A program made the position numbers and the translations under genes. The notes below the pieces were generated by a model. The model had not been told where the DNA came from. It was given only the letters and a program-made list of their open reading frames with translations, and made no database searches. DNA of 64,000 nt from Mya arenaria. Its lineage: Eukaryota > Mollusca > Bivalvia > Myida > Myidae. The stretch is from contig NC_069130.1 of the NCBI RefSeq assembly GCF_026914265.1, positions 7,911,682 to 7,975,681 on the forward strand. Direction: 5' to 3'. Shown here one piece after another: positions 45,401 through 60,400 of this stretch; positions within the stretch are counted from its first letter, which is position 1, and the number at the start of each line of letters is the position of its first letter.

Positions 45401-48400
45401 GACCAAACGTGGTAATATTACATTGTTATTGTATTCACTTCTAAGTCAAAGCAGCGAAGTCGAGCGTGCTGTCTTACGACAGCTCTTGTTCTACTTGGAA
45501 TTTACGTTAAAGTTTGCGTACCACCTCAAATATTTTCCAATTCAATTTATGTTAATATCTCAGCACATCATGTATTGCATTGAAATGTAATCTAACAGTG
45601 ATCCATGCATGTTTTGCCAAAACTTTTCAATCCTTACACTGAAAAGCTGCTGAATAGTCGAGCCTGCTGTCTCTGTGACAGCTCTTGTTTGATACATGTG
45701 AATTTTTATTTCTTCAATGCAGAAGGATAAACAGTGATGACAGTTTTGAGTTTGTGGACCAGACTGACCTGTTACATGTGAGGCTAACCGGGGATCACAG
45801 GAGGAAACATGTTATCCCTGGGAAGGAAGCACAGACTGGAGATCAGAAACAGGTAATGAGGTATTGGGGTGATGGATTATTATAAATTGTGAAATACATG
45901 TGAAATTTTAAGTTTTGTTAGAGTATGAAACATGAAAAATATTTAAAAAGTATGACACAATATTTTCTACAAGGCCTAAAATCACTTTTATTTGTTTTAC
46001 CCGAACCTACCTACAAAATATGTGCCACTCTACTGTTTTTATAGTCTGTCAGTTAATCCTTTTTTTTTTTAAATGTGCGTTGAAAGATGTGGTTTAAAAA
46101 GCTTTTATGCTGAAGATTACTTTTACGCCATTTCCCAATGATAACATTAACGTTATAACATGAAAGTTAAAAAAGTCCTACCTACTGTTTATGGACAAGA
46201 TGTTACTCTTACCACACTATTATTTTATTTCTTTTTGTCCCATCTATTTGTGTGCTTTTATGAGAATCCAAAAGTGAGTAATTTTATCGTGGTGTTTAAT
46301 GGAAAACAATTAGTATGTTGTAATTTATCTTTTAATCAATAAAACAACAACACAATGGGTTGAGAGTGATGTCATAAAGTGTTTTGGGTCTGATCCCCAC
46401 TGGAAGTACCTTCTCATGGCATCTGAAAATGGACTCCAGTTCTTGTATATACCTTCCGAAGGTCGTTGAAATGGGCTCCAGTGTAGTTCTATAAGCTGTC
46501 AGTTTTTGTCACAGTTGAGCAAAAAGAAATTTGTATAAACTAAACTAAGCACATTATATGTATCACTGTAGGCAGGCTTATGATTCTACTTCCCTCATTT
46601 CTCCTCACAGCCATTGTCTCCAGTAAGTCAGAGAACAACGCCACTCACACTGAAAGCCTTTCAGCAGCTGTTGGACGGTGATGGAAGGCTTGTGGATGAG
46701 TCTGCCCTCAGGAAAACTGTCTTTCTAGGTAATGTGTTGTGTTTAATACTTCTTTGTTTGAGCATGAAAGTTCTTGCAGTGTCTTTCTGACCAATTTGGG
46801 CCTCAATTTAGGCCCCTTTTACAATGCTTAATCAAATACTTTTTTATTAAAACAAAAAGTAAACATCCCTCTTTCTGTTTCATTTTTAATATTCATTTTA
46901 TTAAAATATTGGACAACCAAACCCTTATTGTGTGGAAGAATCGATGTAATCTTAGAGAACCGTGGTGAATAAAACCTCACTGTATTGATAATGAAGGCAC
47001 TGTAAGTTGGAGCAAGTGACATGTACTGCAGAGTATGACTTCTGGGTATAAACATTTTGGGGCTTAACCCATGTCTTGGTTGAAAGGCAGACACCTTTAT
47101 GAACCGGTACCCACACTCAAACCTGGTAAGGTGTTGATGATGAAATGTGTAACCAGTATAGGTCACTTATTTACTCTATTTCATCATCAGCTTAACATGT
47201 ACAGATGCTGCTTTTTTCCACCTTTTGAGATTTGGAACTTGTATACAAAGGAAATTCCACTCTCTGATCAATTGATATTGTGGTAATTTTTGTTTTTACA
47301 ATTTAATTGTTTATACCTTGTATCTACAAATTGGAAAAAGGTTACCGGTATTCGTTTAGCTTGTTTGTTTTAAAAAAAAAAAAATATATATATATTTTGA
47401 TTGATTTTCAGTATAAACATTTTCCTGAAAGATATTTTCTTATTTATTCAAACATTTGTGTGAATAGGAAGAAAGCAAAAAACAATATCTTTCTGTTTGT
47501 TAGTTTTGCATTGACCATTCCTGCTACATGTACCTGTGTTTATTTCAATATTTTTACCATCTACATTTTACATTTCACTCCCCCTTCACCAGGTGGAATA
47601 GAGCCGAGCGCCAGGAGAGAAGTCTGGCAGTACCTCTTCTCACTCTACCCGTGTAACTCCACACAAAGGTGATCAAACACTCTTTCTTAATTATTCAGTT
47701 AAATATTGCTATTTGTTTGATGCTACACAGTTGCATAAAATTTATTTTATGTAAGTTCATGCTAGTAATATATGTTTTAGTGGTCTAAATGATATTAAGT
47801 AAACTGACTGGGCCAGCCACTATTAATTATACCGCCACACCTGATTAAAATCAATAACAACTGGCAGCTGATTTACAGAATTATGTCATAAGCCATATAA
47901 CTATTCTGAATCTATGATGTGAACTTACTTAGGCCACACCAAAAAAGTTGAGGATTATGTTTTATTTGTTCAAAAATAACCATTTCTCTTCACCTGTCCT
48001 ACTCATGGTGTTTTCAAAAAGAATTAACAAACAAAACTGTTGTTTGGCCTAACAATATAATAAATTTAAATGATAGCAAACTTTATTAGAAGTAAAACAC
48101 TGTTACCTATTATCAATCACAGTTTCAAGACTTTGGTTAAAAAAATTTTGGATATTGGTTCTAAACTAGGCATATAAATCATGTCATCCTTGGGACCCCA
48201 ACGTATTTATAACCTATATGATATCATTGCTCTGGTGCCGAGGATGCAATCATGCCTGCATGTACTAAACAGCAAGGACAGAAGTATGCCTGGTTTAATT
48301 ATTCAGTAATATTAATTAATGATGAATTGTTATTTGGTGGTTTTCAGAGAGCGGGAGGTTTTGTTGTTGGACTACATAGTGAAGTACAGTGAGATGAAAT

Positions 48401-51400
48401 CACACTGGAAGTCACTGTTAAAGCAACATTCCACACCAGGAGGTAATGCATAAAGAATGGTCTTTATTTTGTTACATTAGCTGGATTACTGTGAATGAGC
48501 AAACAAATCAGGTGACCACCAGTGTGAATGACCTCGGAGATGATGACACAATTAGACGCATGTTTTTGATATTTTCTTTATTAATTGTACTTGCAATAAA
48601 ATACAAAGACTAAGCCCTGTAAATAACTTGAATTTAGCTGTTATGTTGTATACTGTCGTTCATTGTCCCTGATGTACAGAACATTCAAAAACAAATTTTC
48701 AACTATTTCTGTACAAAAAAACATATCTTAAAAGCTAATGTATATACCATTGGAATAATTTTGCAAAGAAATAATTTATGATGCTGCTGAAAGAAATTGT
48801 AAAATAAGATGCATTTAATTGCGTCAATGTCGATGCAGTTGCTCACATCTGTGGTCAAATGCTTTTTAATTCTTCATCACAGTAAGTCTGTCTTTTTTTG
48901 TGATTTTGTTTGTGAAAGTTTGATATCTAGCACATATCTAGGTTTCTGTAACAACTGTGGAATGTGATTTTTTTTCGTTATTTAAGGTGTCTCGAGGAAT
49001 TAAAGGCATAGAATTACTTCTCTTTATTTTATGTGTTTGTCTCCTTTAATGAAAGGCATCGAGTTACTTCTCTTTGGAGCCTTGGTGAATGAAACCACAA
49101 GAAAACCATAGCAGCATTGTAGCTCATTGATTTTAAACAGTTTAAGGGATACTTGTATAAGTAACATTGTATTTAGTATTTAGTTTTGAATTATTAAAGT
49201 CAAATCCCATCACAAATGAAAGAGTCAAAATGACTTGAACCAAACATTTTTTTCATAAGATAACAGTGACAAAATCAGACTAATCTTTCAGCTAGCGAAC
49301 TTGAGCAGGGTCTGGTTGCAAAATATCAGGTTCCAGAACAGGACACACTTGCCCCGGCTTCAACAGAAAACTGCTGTAACCAAAGTAATAATGGGGAACC
49401 AGACAAAGCAGACAGGCCACATTTAAATTCCACTAGTTGTCAAAATGAATCATATACTCAAAATAATCACCAGGGTATGAATAAGGAGTCAGATCTGGTA
49501 CGGTTGTCCAAACACTGCAATTTTATTGACCTTAACAACGAAGAAACAAGACAGAAGGTTGCCTTCATGAAAATCCAAGCGCAGGTATGTTTTTTATGTT
49601 ATAGTGAAAGTTCACCCATCAAAAACGGATTATTTTAAACAGAAGTGAAAAAGAACTATTATTCTATCATGCCAAATTATGTTCATGGTATCAAAAATAT
49701 AGACAGTGTCACAAGCCTTTTTCTAGACATCCCACAGGTCAGATTGTACATTAATTCTGGATCATTCTAAATGGCAAAATCCTTAAAATTATGCAGAACT
49801 TCCATTTTTAACAAGTCACTCCCAATAATATTTACCCTCAGTTTGCTGTTGTAAGCAAATATTTTTTCCCATGATCAGGTACAATTATTTGTTCTCAAAA
49901 TGCCTAGAAGAAATCCCTGTCAAAAAAGTTTCACAGGGTTAAAAGCAATTCCTTAATGTCAGAAGGTACCAATATCTTCTATATATTATTGTAGCTTTAT
50001 ACCTTCTGACATTTATGCCACCAGATAACAAAAAAAGGCACACTCCTATGCACAGAGTACTGAGAATGTAGAAAAATCAGCTCTGTATATGGTTATCAAA
50101 TATTGCTCTCCCTGAGCCAGTTTTTGACCACTTTGTGCAAGAGTGTGTATATGTTTATCAAAATTTTGAAAAGTGCAATTGAACATAATTGTGTATGATG
50201 AGTAACTACCAGGTAATGTCTTTCTTAATTATTTGGTAATGTAAAGATGGCATTGTCACGAGGTTTCTGGTACATGCATAGGTCTATGTTGGCATTGTCA
50301 TGAGACTTTGTAATACATGCACAGGTCTATGTGAGCAGAAACAGGATTGATGTTGGGGCGTTACGCAGCTGTCTACGGTTGATTGATAAAGATGTTCCCA
50401 GAACTGACCGAGATACTGAATATTTCAGGCAAGTATGAATTGGATTTTATTTCATGAATGTAAAAAAAGCACTGTCAGAGAGAACTCTGGTTATAAGAAT
50501 GGCATACGTCGTTGTTTAGGCTGGTGGGCAGGCTGCCGGATGAGTGTTAAACTTACCTATGAAACTGAATAACTTTAGTTAGGGTTGACATATCTTGACC
50601 AAACTTTGTATACAGGAACATATTCTGGAGACATAATATTAGGGTTGACATATCTTGACTGAACTTGGTTTGTAGGTAGCATTTATGGAGACCTTTCTTT
50701 GAATTGCATTTGGGGCACCTTGTGGTCAATGTCAAGGTCAGTGTTACTAAAAATAGACAAAACGATTGTAACTGAATTTAACAATGAAGGCTGTCTTCTT
50801 CTGTCAATCATTGTAAACCTGGTTTTGTTGCATTTTGGCATGTTTTGTTTTATATATATATTTTTCTACTAATAAAACTAGTTTGATTTCTGATTATTAA
50901 AGCATTGTTGTATTGCAAATTAAAAAGGGTTAGGGTAATACAAAAAGATCAGATATTTATTTTTCAATAATGATTTTTTATCAAGATTTTCTTAAAAAAC
51001 GCCCATTGATTTCATATTTATATCATCAAAAGATCTTGAAATTGTCAACATATAACAAAACCCAACATTTCTAAAAAAAACAGTGTTGAGTGTTTGTTAT
51101 TAATGATCACAATTTATATCATGATATAATATACATGTTTTTTTAAAAGAATTTAGTATATTTTATTTCCTGTTTATTTAACTGATTACTTTATTTGCAG
51201 GAGTAGTGATACGCCAACATTGACGATATTACGAGAAATACTCATCACATTTTCTGGCTTTACACCAGATGTTGGGTACGCACAGGGCATGAATGATATA
51301 CTAGCTAGATTCCTCTTTGTCTTTGACTCAGAGGTAAGTTATGCATGTAAAATATACACACTTCAGTTCCCATGTACAGAAAGGGCATGTATGATATACT

Positions 51401-54400
51401 AGCTAGATTCCTCTTGTGTTTGACTTGGAGGTATGTAATGCATGTAATATATGCAGACTTCACTTCCCATGTACAGAAAGCTCAGGGCATGAATGATATA
51501 CTAGCTAGATTCTTCTTGTGATTGATTCTGATATAAATATTGGTTACGAGTAGTAACTTTATATCATAACTTACATAATCTACAATGTATGTGCTTGCAC
51601 TGTTCTGTTGTGGGTTTTTTTAATAAATACATTTTGCAAATTTAGACCGGTGTTAAAACAAGAGAACATGCAATCTTTGAAGAATTGTCATTTCCTTGAA
51701 AAATGTAAAAAAAATAAACACTGTTAATCCAAAGTTGCGGGACCCAGAAAAAAACTTCGGATTAACGAGATTTCGGATTAACAATCATTAGAAATTGAAT
51801 AATAGTGACATATCCTTTCCGCTACCATAGCCGCCTAATGCAGACCCAAAATTCGGGTGTCCCCATTACCTCTATCATACACCGGCGAACTACCACAGCA
51901 GTGTAAACCGTACTCAAATTTTCGGCTTCTGATTACCGCTATCGTACAGCGTGGGAATACCGCTTATTTTTATAATCTTGTACATGTTTTGCTAAAAGCA
52001 GAGACTTAAATCTCCCGATTAAAATGCGTTAGCAATTAGGTAAAATGTTTATCAATTTCGAAACAGTATAAATTTATAACACAATTAAAGAAATTAATTA
52101 CAAACATTATATAGTACATAAAATTATATAACATAACACCCTTATAAATCAAGTTTGCATTTCACGAATTAGTGACATATACATTATCCCTAATTAGGTA
52201 ATGTTCTAGTGAAAATGTACATTTTTCCTTTTACTTAAACCCTTTGATAGACACATTAATACAATAAAATGCATTTTATTGGTTTTATTATGTAACGGCA
52301 ATTAAAATATTCACTTATTAATATATATGACATTTCGGCATAACTACGCTCTGGTTGACTTCGGAAAAATACAAAACTCTCATTAATACACTACGGATAT
52401 GATGAATTTTGAACAAATGTAGGAATAACCGTAGACGTGTGTTGTAGTAATTTGATTGAAGACAATCATCAGTAGGTAAATGCACATGCAAAACAGCGCA
52501 ATGGTAATCCTGTGATATGTAGGTTGTGGTATTTTTCATCTTCGGTATTGGCTACTTTTTAATGTTTATAAAACTACTATAGGCGAGTTTTGTAGATAGG
52601 AATTACTTCTTTGAACAATTTGTTAAGTACATAAAGGATAATATTATGCATTAATACACTCTGGTAGTTCTAGTACAAACATTTCAGGTATATGTATTTC
52701 AAAATTGCCGGAGACGTTTAATGTTATGATCAATCTTGGAATTATACCACGTGTGCATGCATAGATACACTATGGCAGTTTTAACTTTTGTAGTAACTCG
52801 ATATTTATGTCTGTTGTTTTCCTCATAAATACACTACGGCTATTATTTGATATTTCTCAAACAGCAATTTTGTACTACAGTTGTAGAAAAAGGTTTTCCA
52901 AAATATTTCAAAAGTATAATGCTTAAAAAGATGTTTGTAAGGCAACGTTGCGAAATGTTTTTATTATTTCAATCATATTATGCATGTGTGTGCTTGAATC
53001 GGAGTAAATTGAAAAAAATCCACACAAACACTCTCTGGAATGCCATGTGTGGCTAAACCATGTATGTATAAATGCGCTATTTTAGCTGTGCTTAATTTTA
53101 ATGCACACATCACATTATCACAGTTTTCCAGGCACGTGTCATTTTATGTATAATTCAGTAATAAAACAAAAAGTGAAAATTATGATTTAAGAAGTGGTGT
53201 AACAATGTTTGTGTCTCTAGTTCATTGTTGTTTGGGTCCTTGACGTGTACACCTTAACAGGACCTATTTTTTACTGTTCAACTAATGGGATTGTCCCTGT
53301 AGTATTCATTATATTATACATATTTTTGTTTATTTTAGTATTTATACATGCATAGAGCAATTACAAAACAATATGTTTTTCATCAAATAGATCAGAAAGG
53401 AATTAAAATAACAATTCTCTATCATGATATTTTACAAACATGTTCATTCATTTCCTATATAAATGTATACTTATAGGACTAAAATCCAAATACGGATTCA
53501 CAATTCATTCATACATCAAGGTTATAAAATGTATAGATCAATTATATACATCATAGGAACTTGAGGAATACATAGGGATAAAATTAAACACGACGAAAAT
53601 CAATAATGAAAATACTTTTTCTCCAATCAACAAAGAACACATGTACATAATTATATAATAGAAAAACATAGACCAAAACATAAATCAAAGAATTTGGCTG
53701 TAACTATTATATTGCTAAAAATATCGCAAGATTTGTCACGGGAAACAACACCAGTATAATCACAGCATGCGATTAACGAAACGGCAACAGAGTCTAGTGG
53801 AGTTTCTGGTGCAATGCAATATCATCGGTCTGTAAAAAGAAATCACATATTGATAAATATTTGTTATAAAGACACGTTGTTAGAGACAATTGCACTGTAT
53901 ATGTGTAATTTCGAAAAATATGTCCTCATTTTAAGCTTGAAATGTTTAATTCTATAAAAAAAACATTAAAACAAACATTATTCGTCCCTTCAGGAACAAA
54001 ATGTTGACACCTGAACAACATTTTGTTATGATTATTTCATCAATACTATATTGAAAATTTATTTTAATACATGATTGATCTAAACGGCGCTTTCTTGTAC
54101 TAGACTCTGAAATTCAAGATGTGCCATTAAACAGTAGAAATAATTTAATGTATGCATTTTCATGAACTTCAGAGGCCATTCATTGTTTCGATTTAAGGGT
54201 CATTTCAAACTGCAATTATATAAAAAACATATATTATTGAAAATGTTTAGGATACATGAGTTGTTGTTTTCCGTTCCTCTGTGTTTCTGGAGCCATAGTC
54301 TTGTTGGACTTGACCTCCATTCGGCCTTTCCTAGAGGTAATGCCACGATACGAAATAAAACATTCCCTTAAATAAAAGAACATTTCATTTGCGTTTTATT

Positions 54401-57400
54401 TTATAAACATTAGAATTATACTCATGCAAGCTGACTCTGCACTGCACATTGCCAAATAGGTCAAGTTAAAATATGTCGCTTGTTTGTTTGGATTTCCTTA
54501 TACGTGTGCTATTCCCGCCGATAAGTTGTTCTGCAACCTAAAAACAGAAACATAAAACACTAAACAGCTGATTGATTTTAAAAGATGTTATTCATGTTTC
54601 ATTTTGGTGGTAATGCAACGATCAATATGTTATTAAACCTGATTATGGTTACTATTTAACATTCTACAGCATGTTTGTAATATACTGTAAAAAAGTATTA
54701 CCATTCTCTCAAACAGCTTATAGGTAGCCGGAGGGTTGAAGCTTTATACATGATGAATCACAAGCGAGATGTACACGGCAAACCACACACATTAGGTCCA
54801 CAAATAAGCACTTTGTGTTGGTACACTGTAAATGTTCACTGTCTACAACACCCATGTTCTTTTTTAATTATAAAATAACTTTGATGCATGTTTTTCCCAC
54901 TTTCCATTTGCATTTACTTCTTCCGCCAAAACCTTGTTCTGTCGGCTATTTATTATAGGATTGAAACATGTCATCGGGTTGCACACATGTTTTGATTATT
55001 CCCATGCAGTGGACATAAGCTTCCGGTCCGCAATATTTCATGCCATGTGTTCCCCTCTGCTGAGCATCCTAACTTTGCCATCTCTTTTCGTGGACTGATT
55101 TTGCGATTGACCAATATGTCCTTCCGGTGTTTAATGCGTGACACGAAAGTATAGTTTTTTTCCAAACGCCAGAGGAACTGATGTTTTAAACTTGTCGGCA
55201 AATACAACATGATCATCTTCTCTTCAGTTCTCTACAACTGTTTGAGTCAACCCTACTTCTATCTTTCGACTTAAGTACGCCTGGTAATTCCTAAGATGCC
55301 CCATGACACACGAAGCACCAACGATTCTTGAATGGTGACCGTGACATTTGATCATTGTTTCAACGACAGATATGTATTGATGCATGTTGTATTAAGTAAT
55401 GCTCCTTTCCCATACAACATTCATAACAGGGGTCACTGTGGTTCCAACCTTGATGCGACCTTGTGATATTTGTCCGGTTGGTTTATTGTCTATTGCAGTG
55501 GTTTTCATGGCAACTGTGACAGCTATTTTGTAATGGATGTTCTGTTGATATATTTGCAGTCACTATGGTTTCCATGATAACTTTAAAGCGATCACGTAAT
55601 AGATGTCCGGTTGGATTTATAAGAAAGTTGTAGCATATATGTCAACAGTTTTAAAAGGAAGCGTAACTAGCGTTAAATGACCTTCAAAGGCAACGTCGCC
55701 TTTGAAATGGGTTGTGTTATGTTGATTACGTATTATGTTTATACAGGAAATACCGCTGCGTAGTTTTGCATACTTCTAGATTCAAGAACGCTACCAAAGT
55801 GCACTTAAGTGACTGATTTAGTTTAATTCAAACATGAAATGTCTACCTTATCGAAGTTAACACACAGTCCGTAAAACAAATATCACAGTAATACCACTGC
55901 GCAGTTTTGCTCATTTCTTAAATTTAACAGTGATACCACAGCGTACTTCTGATACAAGAGGAAAAGCATAAGAATGCAGTTTTATTAAAGCAAATTTACA
56001 AATACCAGAGGCGAATAATGTTGAATGACGATTTTTAAAGAAATACCGTTGCTTATTTTTGCATGGTTATTATATTTGAAAGAAATTCCGTAGTGTAGTA
56101 ACTGTTTCTAAGACAAAGTACCATAACGTATTAATGCTGTTTTTAAAGTTCACAATCCTTCTTATTTTAATGAAAAACGTACCACAAATTTGTGGAAAAT
56201 GTGCATTTTGCGGCTGTGGAACTGGACGTACCTACTTTTTCGGTACGTTTCAGTCGTCTACAGTATTCCTACAGTAAAACAGTAGCGGTAACCAGCACCC
56301 TTGAAAAATTGGTCTGCATTAGGCGGCTACGGTAGCGCGTCGATGTACGGTAGCGGTACTCGAAAGGATATACAATTTATTCGCAAATGTACACAAATTG
56401 TAAAAAGCAGCATAACAAAGTCTCTGTATTAATATTTAGTTCTCATGACCTTTTTTGAAGTTGTTTGAATCACCATATCGGTAAACTTCATCCTTAACTC
56501 AATAACTCAATAACTGTGTGTAGAAATAGAAGCATATATTGGGTTCTTGCATCTAGGTGATGAGATATTCCTTCCTAATGAAATGTTTGGTTACAGGTCG
56601 AGGCTTATTGGTGCTTTCATAACTACCTGGAGAAAATCAAAATTGACTTCCAAGAGGAAGGAATGATTAATAAAATAGGTAAATGATCTTTTGTTTTTCA
56701 AAATATCGCTTGTATTGTAGAAGACTTCTTTGGTTTTGTGCTTTTTTACATTTATTTATTTTGAAAATTTCATTGGTTATAAGTTATATACAGTTGAACA
56801 CCGTTTATCCGAAATTATCGCTATTTCGAATTTATTTTTCGGTCCCGATTTTACTCCTTCTTTGTTTAACTAAATTTTTGGTCTTTAATCCGAAATCGCT
56901 ATTCCAAAATAATCGCTATTCCGAAGTAAATATTAAGGTCCCGATTGGGTTTTTCACACCTATATATCAATTCTTAATTCGAACCTGATCGTGTCATAGT
57001 TTTTCACACCTTACTGCCAATGCACTCGGGCATCGGCTTGAGGTGACAATGGAGCACAATTAGCGCTTGTTAAAGAATGACATTGAGCACGCATATGTTA
57101 CAAACATCGATGTCAGAAAATGAGCGATTCATTTCAGTGATGTCGTTTATAATTGCTGGTTAACACAATCTGAATATCATTTGAAAATCTCATCAGATTC
57201 ATACATGTGCTGTAATTTTGTTTTAAATGTTTTATGTTGTTTTAATAAAGAAGTATAATAACGAATTATTTGTCAATTATTAAACAATAAATCAACAAAT
57301 ATTTTTATATACGAAAGATAACTCAAACCGAGTGTATTGTATTGGTAACGTGTAACCGACATTGCAATTTTCACAACTTAGTATTTCACGTCATCTATAA

Positions 57401-60400
57401 TTCGCGAACGATGTCATTTGCGGAAAATTGTTAATCCGAAACACCGCTATTCCGATGTAATTTGTTGGGTCCCTACAACTTCGGATAAACGGTGTTCAAC
57501 TGTATATTTATTTTGATTATATGTACAGCGAATAAGTACACATATTTATGCATAAATGCCATATACCCGGGCTGGGAAAAAATACCCCGGAATTAGCCCT
57601 GTACCATGGACAGGAGTTGAATTTCCCAAGGAATTTCAAACGAAAATATCTATGTTAAGTTTGTTGCAAACACACAGCAATCCCAAAATTAAGAATAAAA
57701 TTACATACAGTCAAAACCCGTTGGCTCGAAATCCCAGGGACTGACTAAAATACTTCCAGCCTCAAAAATATCGATAATCGAACCAAGTGGAAATGCTTAC
57801 AAAGAGTAAAACAAAATTGGCCCTTTACATCCAGTTTAAGCCAGCGAGGAAATCCAGCCAAGTCATATAAAGTAAATGGGTTTCCACAGTGGTAAAATCA
57901 ACCTTATGTAACGCTATTGTAATGGAATGGAAAATAAATGAAAAATTGTTGGTTTCAGAGTTGGTTCGTAAGCTACTACTGGAGATGGACAAGCCACTCC
58001 TTGAACATCTGGAGAACCACGAACTGGGAGATCTCCTTTTCTGTCATAGGTGGGCACCTTTAATAAAGATTTACTTATTCAAATTAAAATTGGGTTATAT
58101 GCTTTGCTTTGATATTGTCAATATGTTTTAGAACATTTGTTATGACTTTGCAAAATATTATCAAATTTTGAGGAAAACGTCATTATTAAAACACATCCAT
58201 TCCCTGACACACAAAATACTGGAAATTTATTTTATTGCACATGCATCTTTTTTCACGATTCATTGTTTTTGGCTGTTTTAGCAAGGTTTAAAATTTTGTG
58301 ACACCATTTGTTAATTATCTTAAACCAATGAGAAATTGAAACATTTCTCTAGGTTTCTATTTTTTTCATGATCAATTTGCAGAAAAAAGGAAAAATTAAA
58401 CCCTCACAAAACTTAAAAAGTCAACAGTTTTATCACCAAATGCTAACATACATGTAGAAACAGTAGTCTGTACCATGTTCTTAGGAAGGCTACTTGAATT
58501 ATACACTGAATAAATTTAATTTTAACAAACATGGTTTGAGCTTAAGAGTTATGGAAGGGTTCTTCACCCTGTCCGGTTCTGGTTACACTCTTCTGCCTTC
58601 ATGGAGACCAGCATGGGCACCTTTTTTCCTTTATAGAAATAAATGAATGTCAAATATTTCTTAACCATAATTAATATATGGCCATTCAAACCTAACATTG
58701 TTTCAATTGAACACCATTCCTATAATTTATCACAGACTGATACACTGTGCCCATTATTCTCTTAGCACCCTATCCATCTTCTGCAGAACACTGTTCTTTT
58801 TAAATCTGTGCTAATATTTCTTAAATTCTAAGGTTTACACATTGTTACCTTATCCCGTCTATTCCTAGATGGCTCCTACTAGGCTTCAAGCGTGAGTTTT
58901 CCTTCCTCGATTCCCTCCGCGTGTTTGAGATTCTCAGCTCCCATCACCTGGAACTCTCCTCAGTGGAGGCAGAAAAGGTCAAACGCAAACAGACAATGAA
59001 AGAGTTTGCAGATATAGGTATGTTTGTTTGATCTCTGCAAAATTCTTTTAATTAAGTGTCAGATATACAAATACATTTGTAATTTTATAGAGCAATTGGG
59101 GATAATTTTCATGCCCTTGACTCATAATATTTCGCTTGCTGATTACTGAAATGTACCATGAATTACCATGTCAGGTGGCGTTACTAGGACAACGCCTCGT
59201 GAGACCGATGCGGAGTTCACGTTCGAACTGTTCATGTGTGTGGCCATGCTACAGGAGTGTCGACCAGCCCTCTTCAAATGTACTGATGCAGCAATGGTCT
59301 TCCAGGTCATCAATAAGTAAGTATCTGTGTTCATTTATACCCTTAAAGAAAAAATGGGTTGTCACCATGCTACAGAAAGTGCTGAGCTGCTTTCCTCAAG
59401 TGCACAGATACTACAATGGTCTTCAAAGTCCTGAACCAGACATTCCTTTTGAATTTATGTAACTTGGATCCCCTTTTCCATTTCTAGATGTACAATAATT
59501 TTTTGGATCATTCAAAAGTGTGCTACATAGTTTTGTTGTAAATGTTTCCCTTTAAGATTTTTTAGCAGTTTGTTTCCTTTCTAGCTGAGCTGTTTTTAAA
59601 AGAAAATCAAGCTATTGTCATAGTCTTGTGTATGAAACTTTTTGCATATGTTGCTATAGACTATATACACATGTACAGTAAGGCCCATAACTCTTGCTTT
59701 AGTAACTGTTGAATTATGCCCATTATTTTACTATAAACATAACAACAAACGAGTGTTCGTAACACTGGTTTGAATTTTTTTTTATCGCCCAAGAATTATT
59801 TTGGTTTGAATATTTTCTACTTTTGCGGTTCTTCGGTGTATGAAAACATTTTCTGCTTACTCACTGATTATTTCGTATTTAATGTTTATATTCTACACTT
59901 GTTATATCCAATTTTTTTATCTAAGCCTACAACAGCACTGTAAAAAGCACTGACTTCCAAAACAAATGAATGTAAAGATTTGTCTGTTTGACCAGCTGCA
60001 GTGCTGCTCCACTTGTGTCACTTGTTTCATTGATGTCACATACAATATAATGCAATAAAATTGAAAAATATAATATATTTTGAAAGATCAGGAGTTTTTT
60101 TTTGAAAATGTTGTGTTCATCAGAATATGAAGCAATTGAAAGAATACCCAGTATGCATTTATCTAAGTAAGGGCAAGTAAAAATATATCAATATAATTTT
60201 GTAGTCACTTAACACAATATTAATGTTTCATTGATAAATATTTTAGCAGTTGAATCTTAATACTATTTTTGATGCATGATGATTGAAGCTTGTGGAGTTT
60301 GATATGAAATTATATTGTCTTTCAGCTTAGCGATTAACTTGGATGTGGTATTGGAGCACTCAGAACGCCTGTTTTTCCGCTACTGTAAGAAAAGCGTCGA

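Noticed and set aside
59336..59462. Sequence after exon 12 resembling exon 12 text (ATGCTACAGAAAGTGCTGAGC, then CTACAATGGTCTTC)
   Set aside because: A decayed partial duplicate of exon 12 in the intron. It lacks an acceptor and would break phase, so it is not annotated as an exon.
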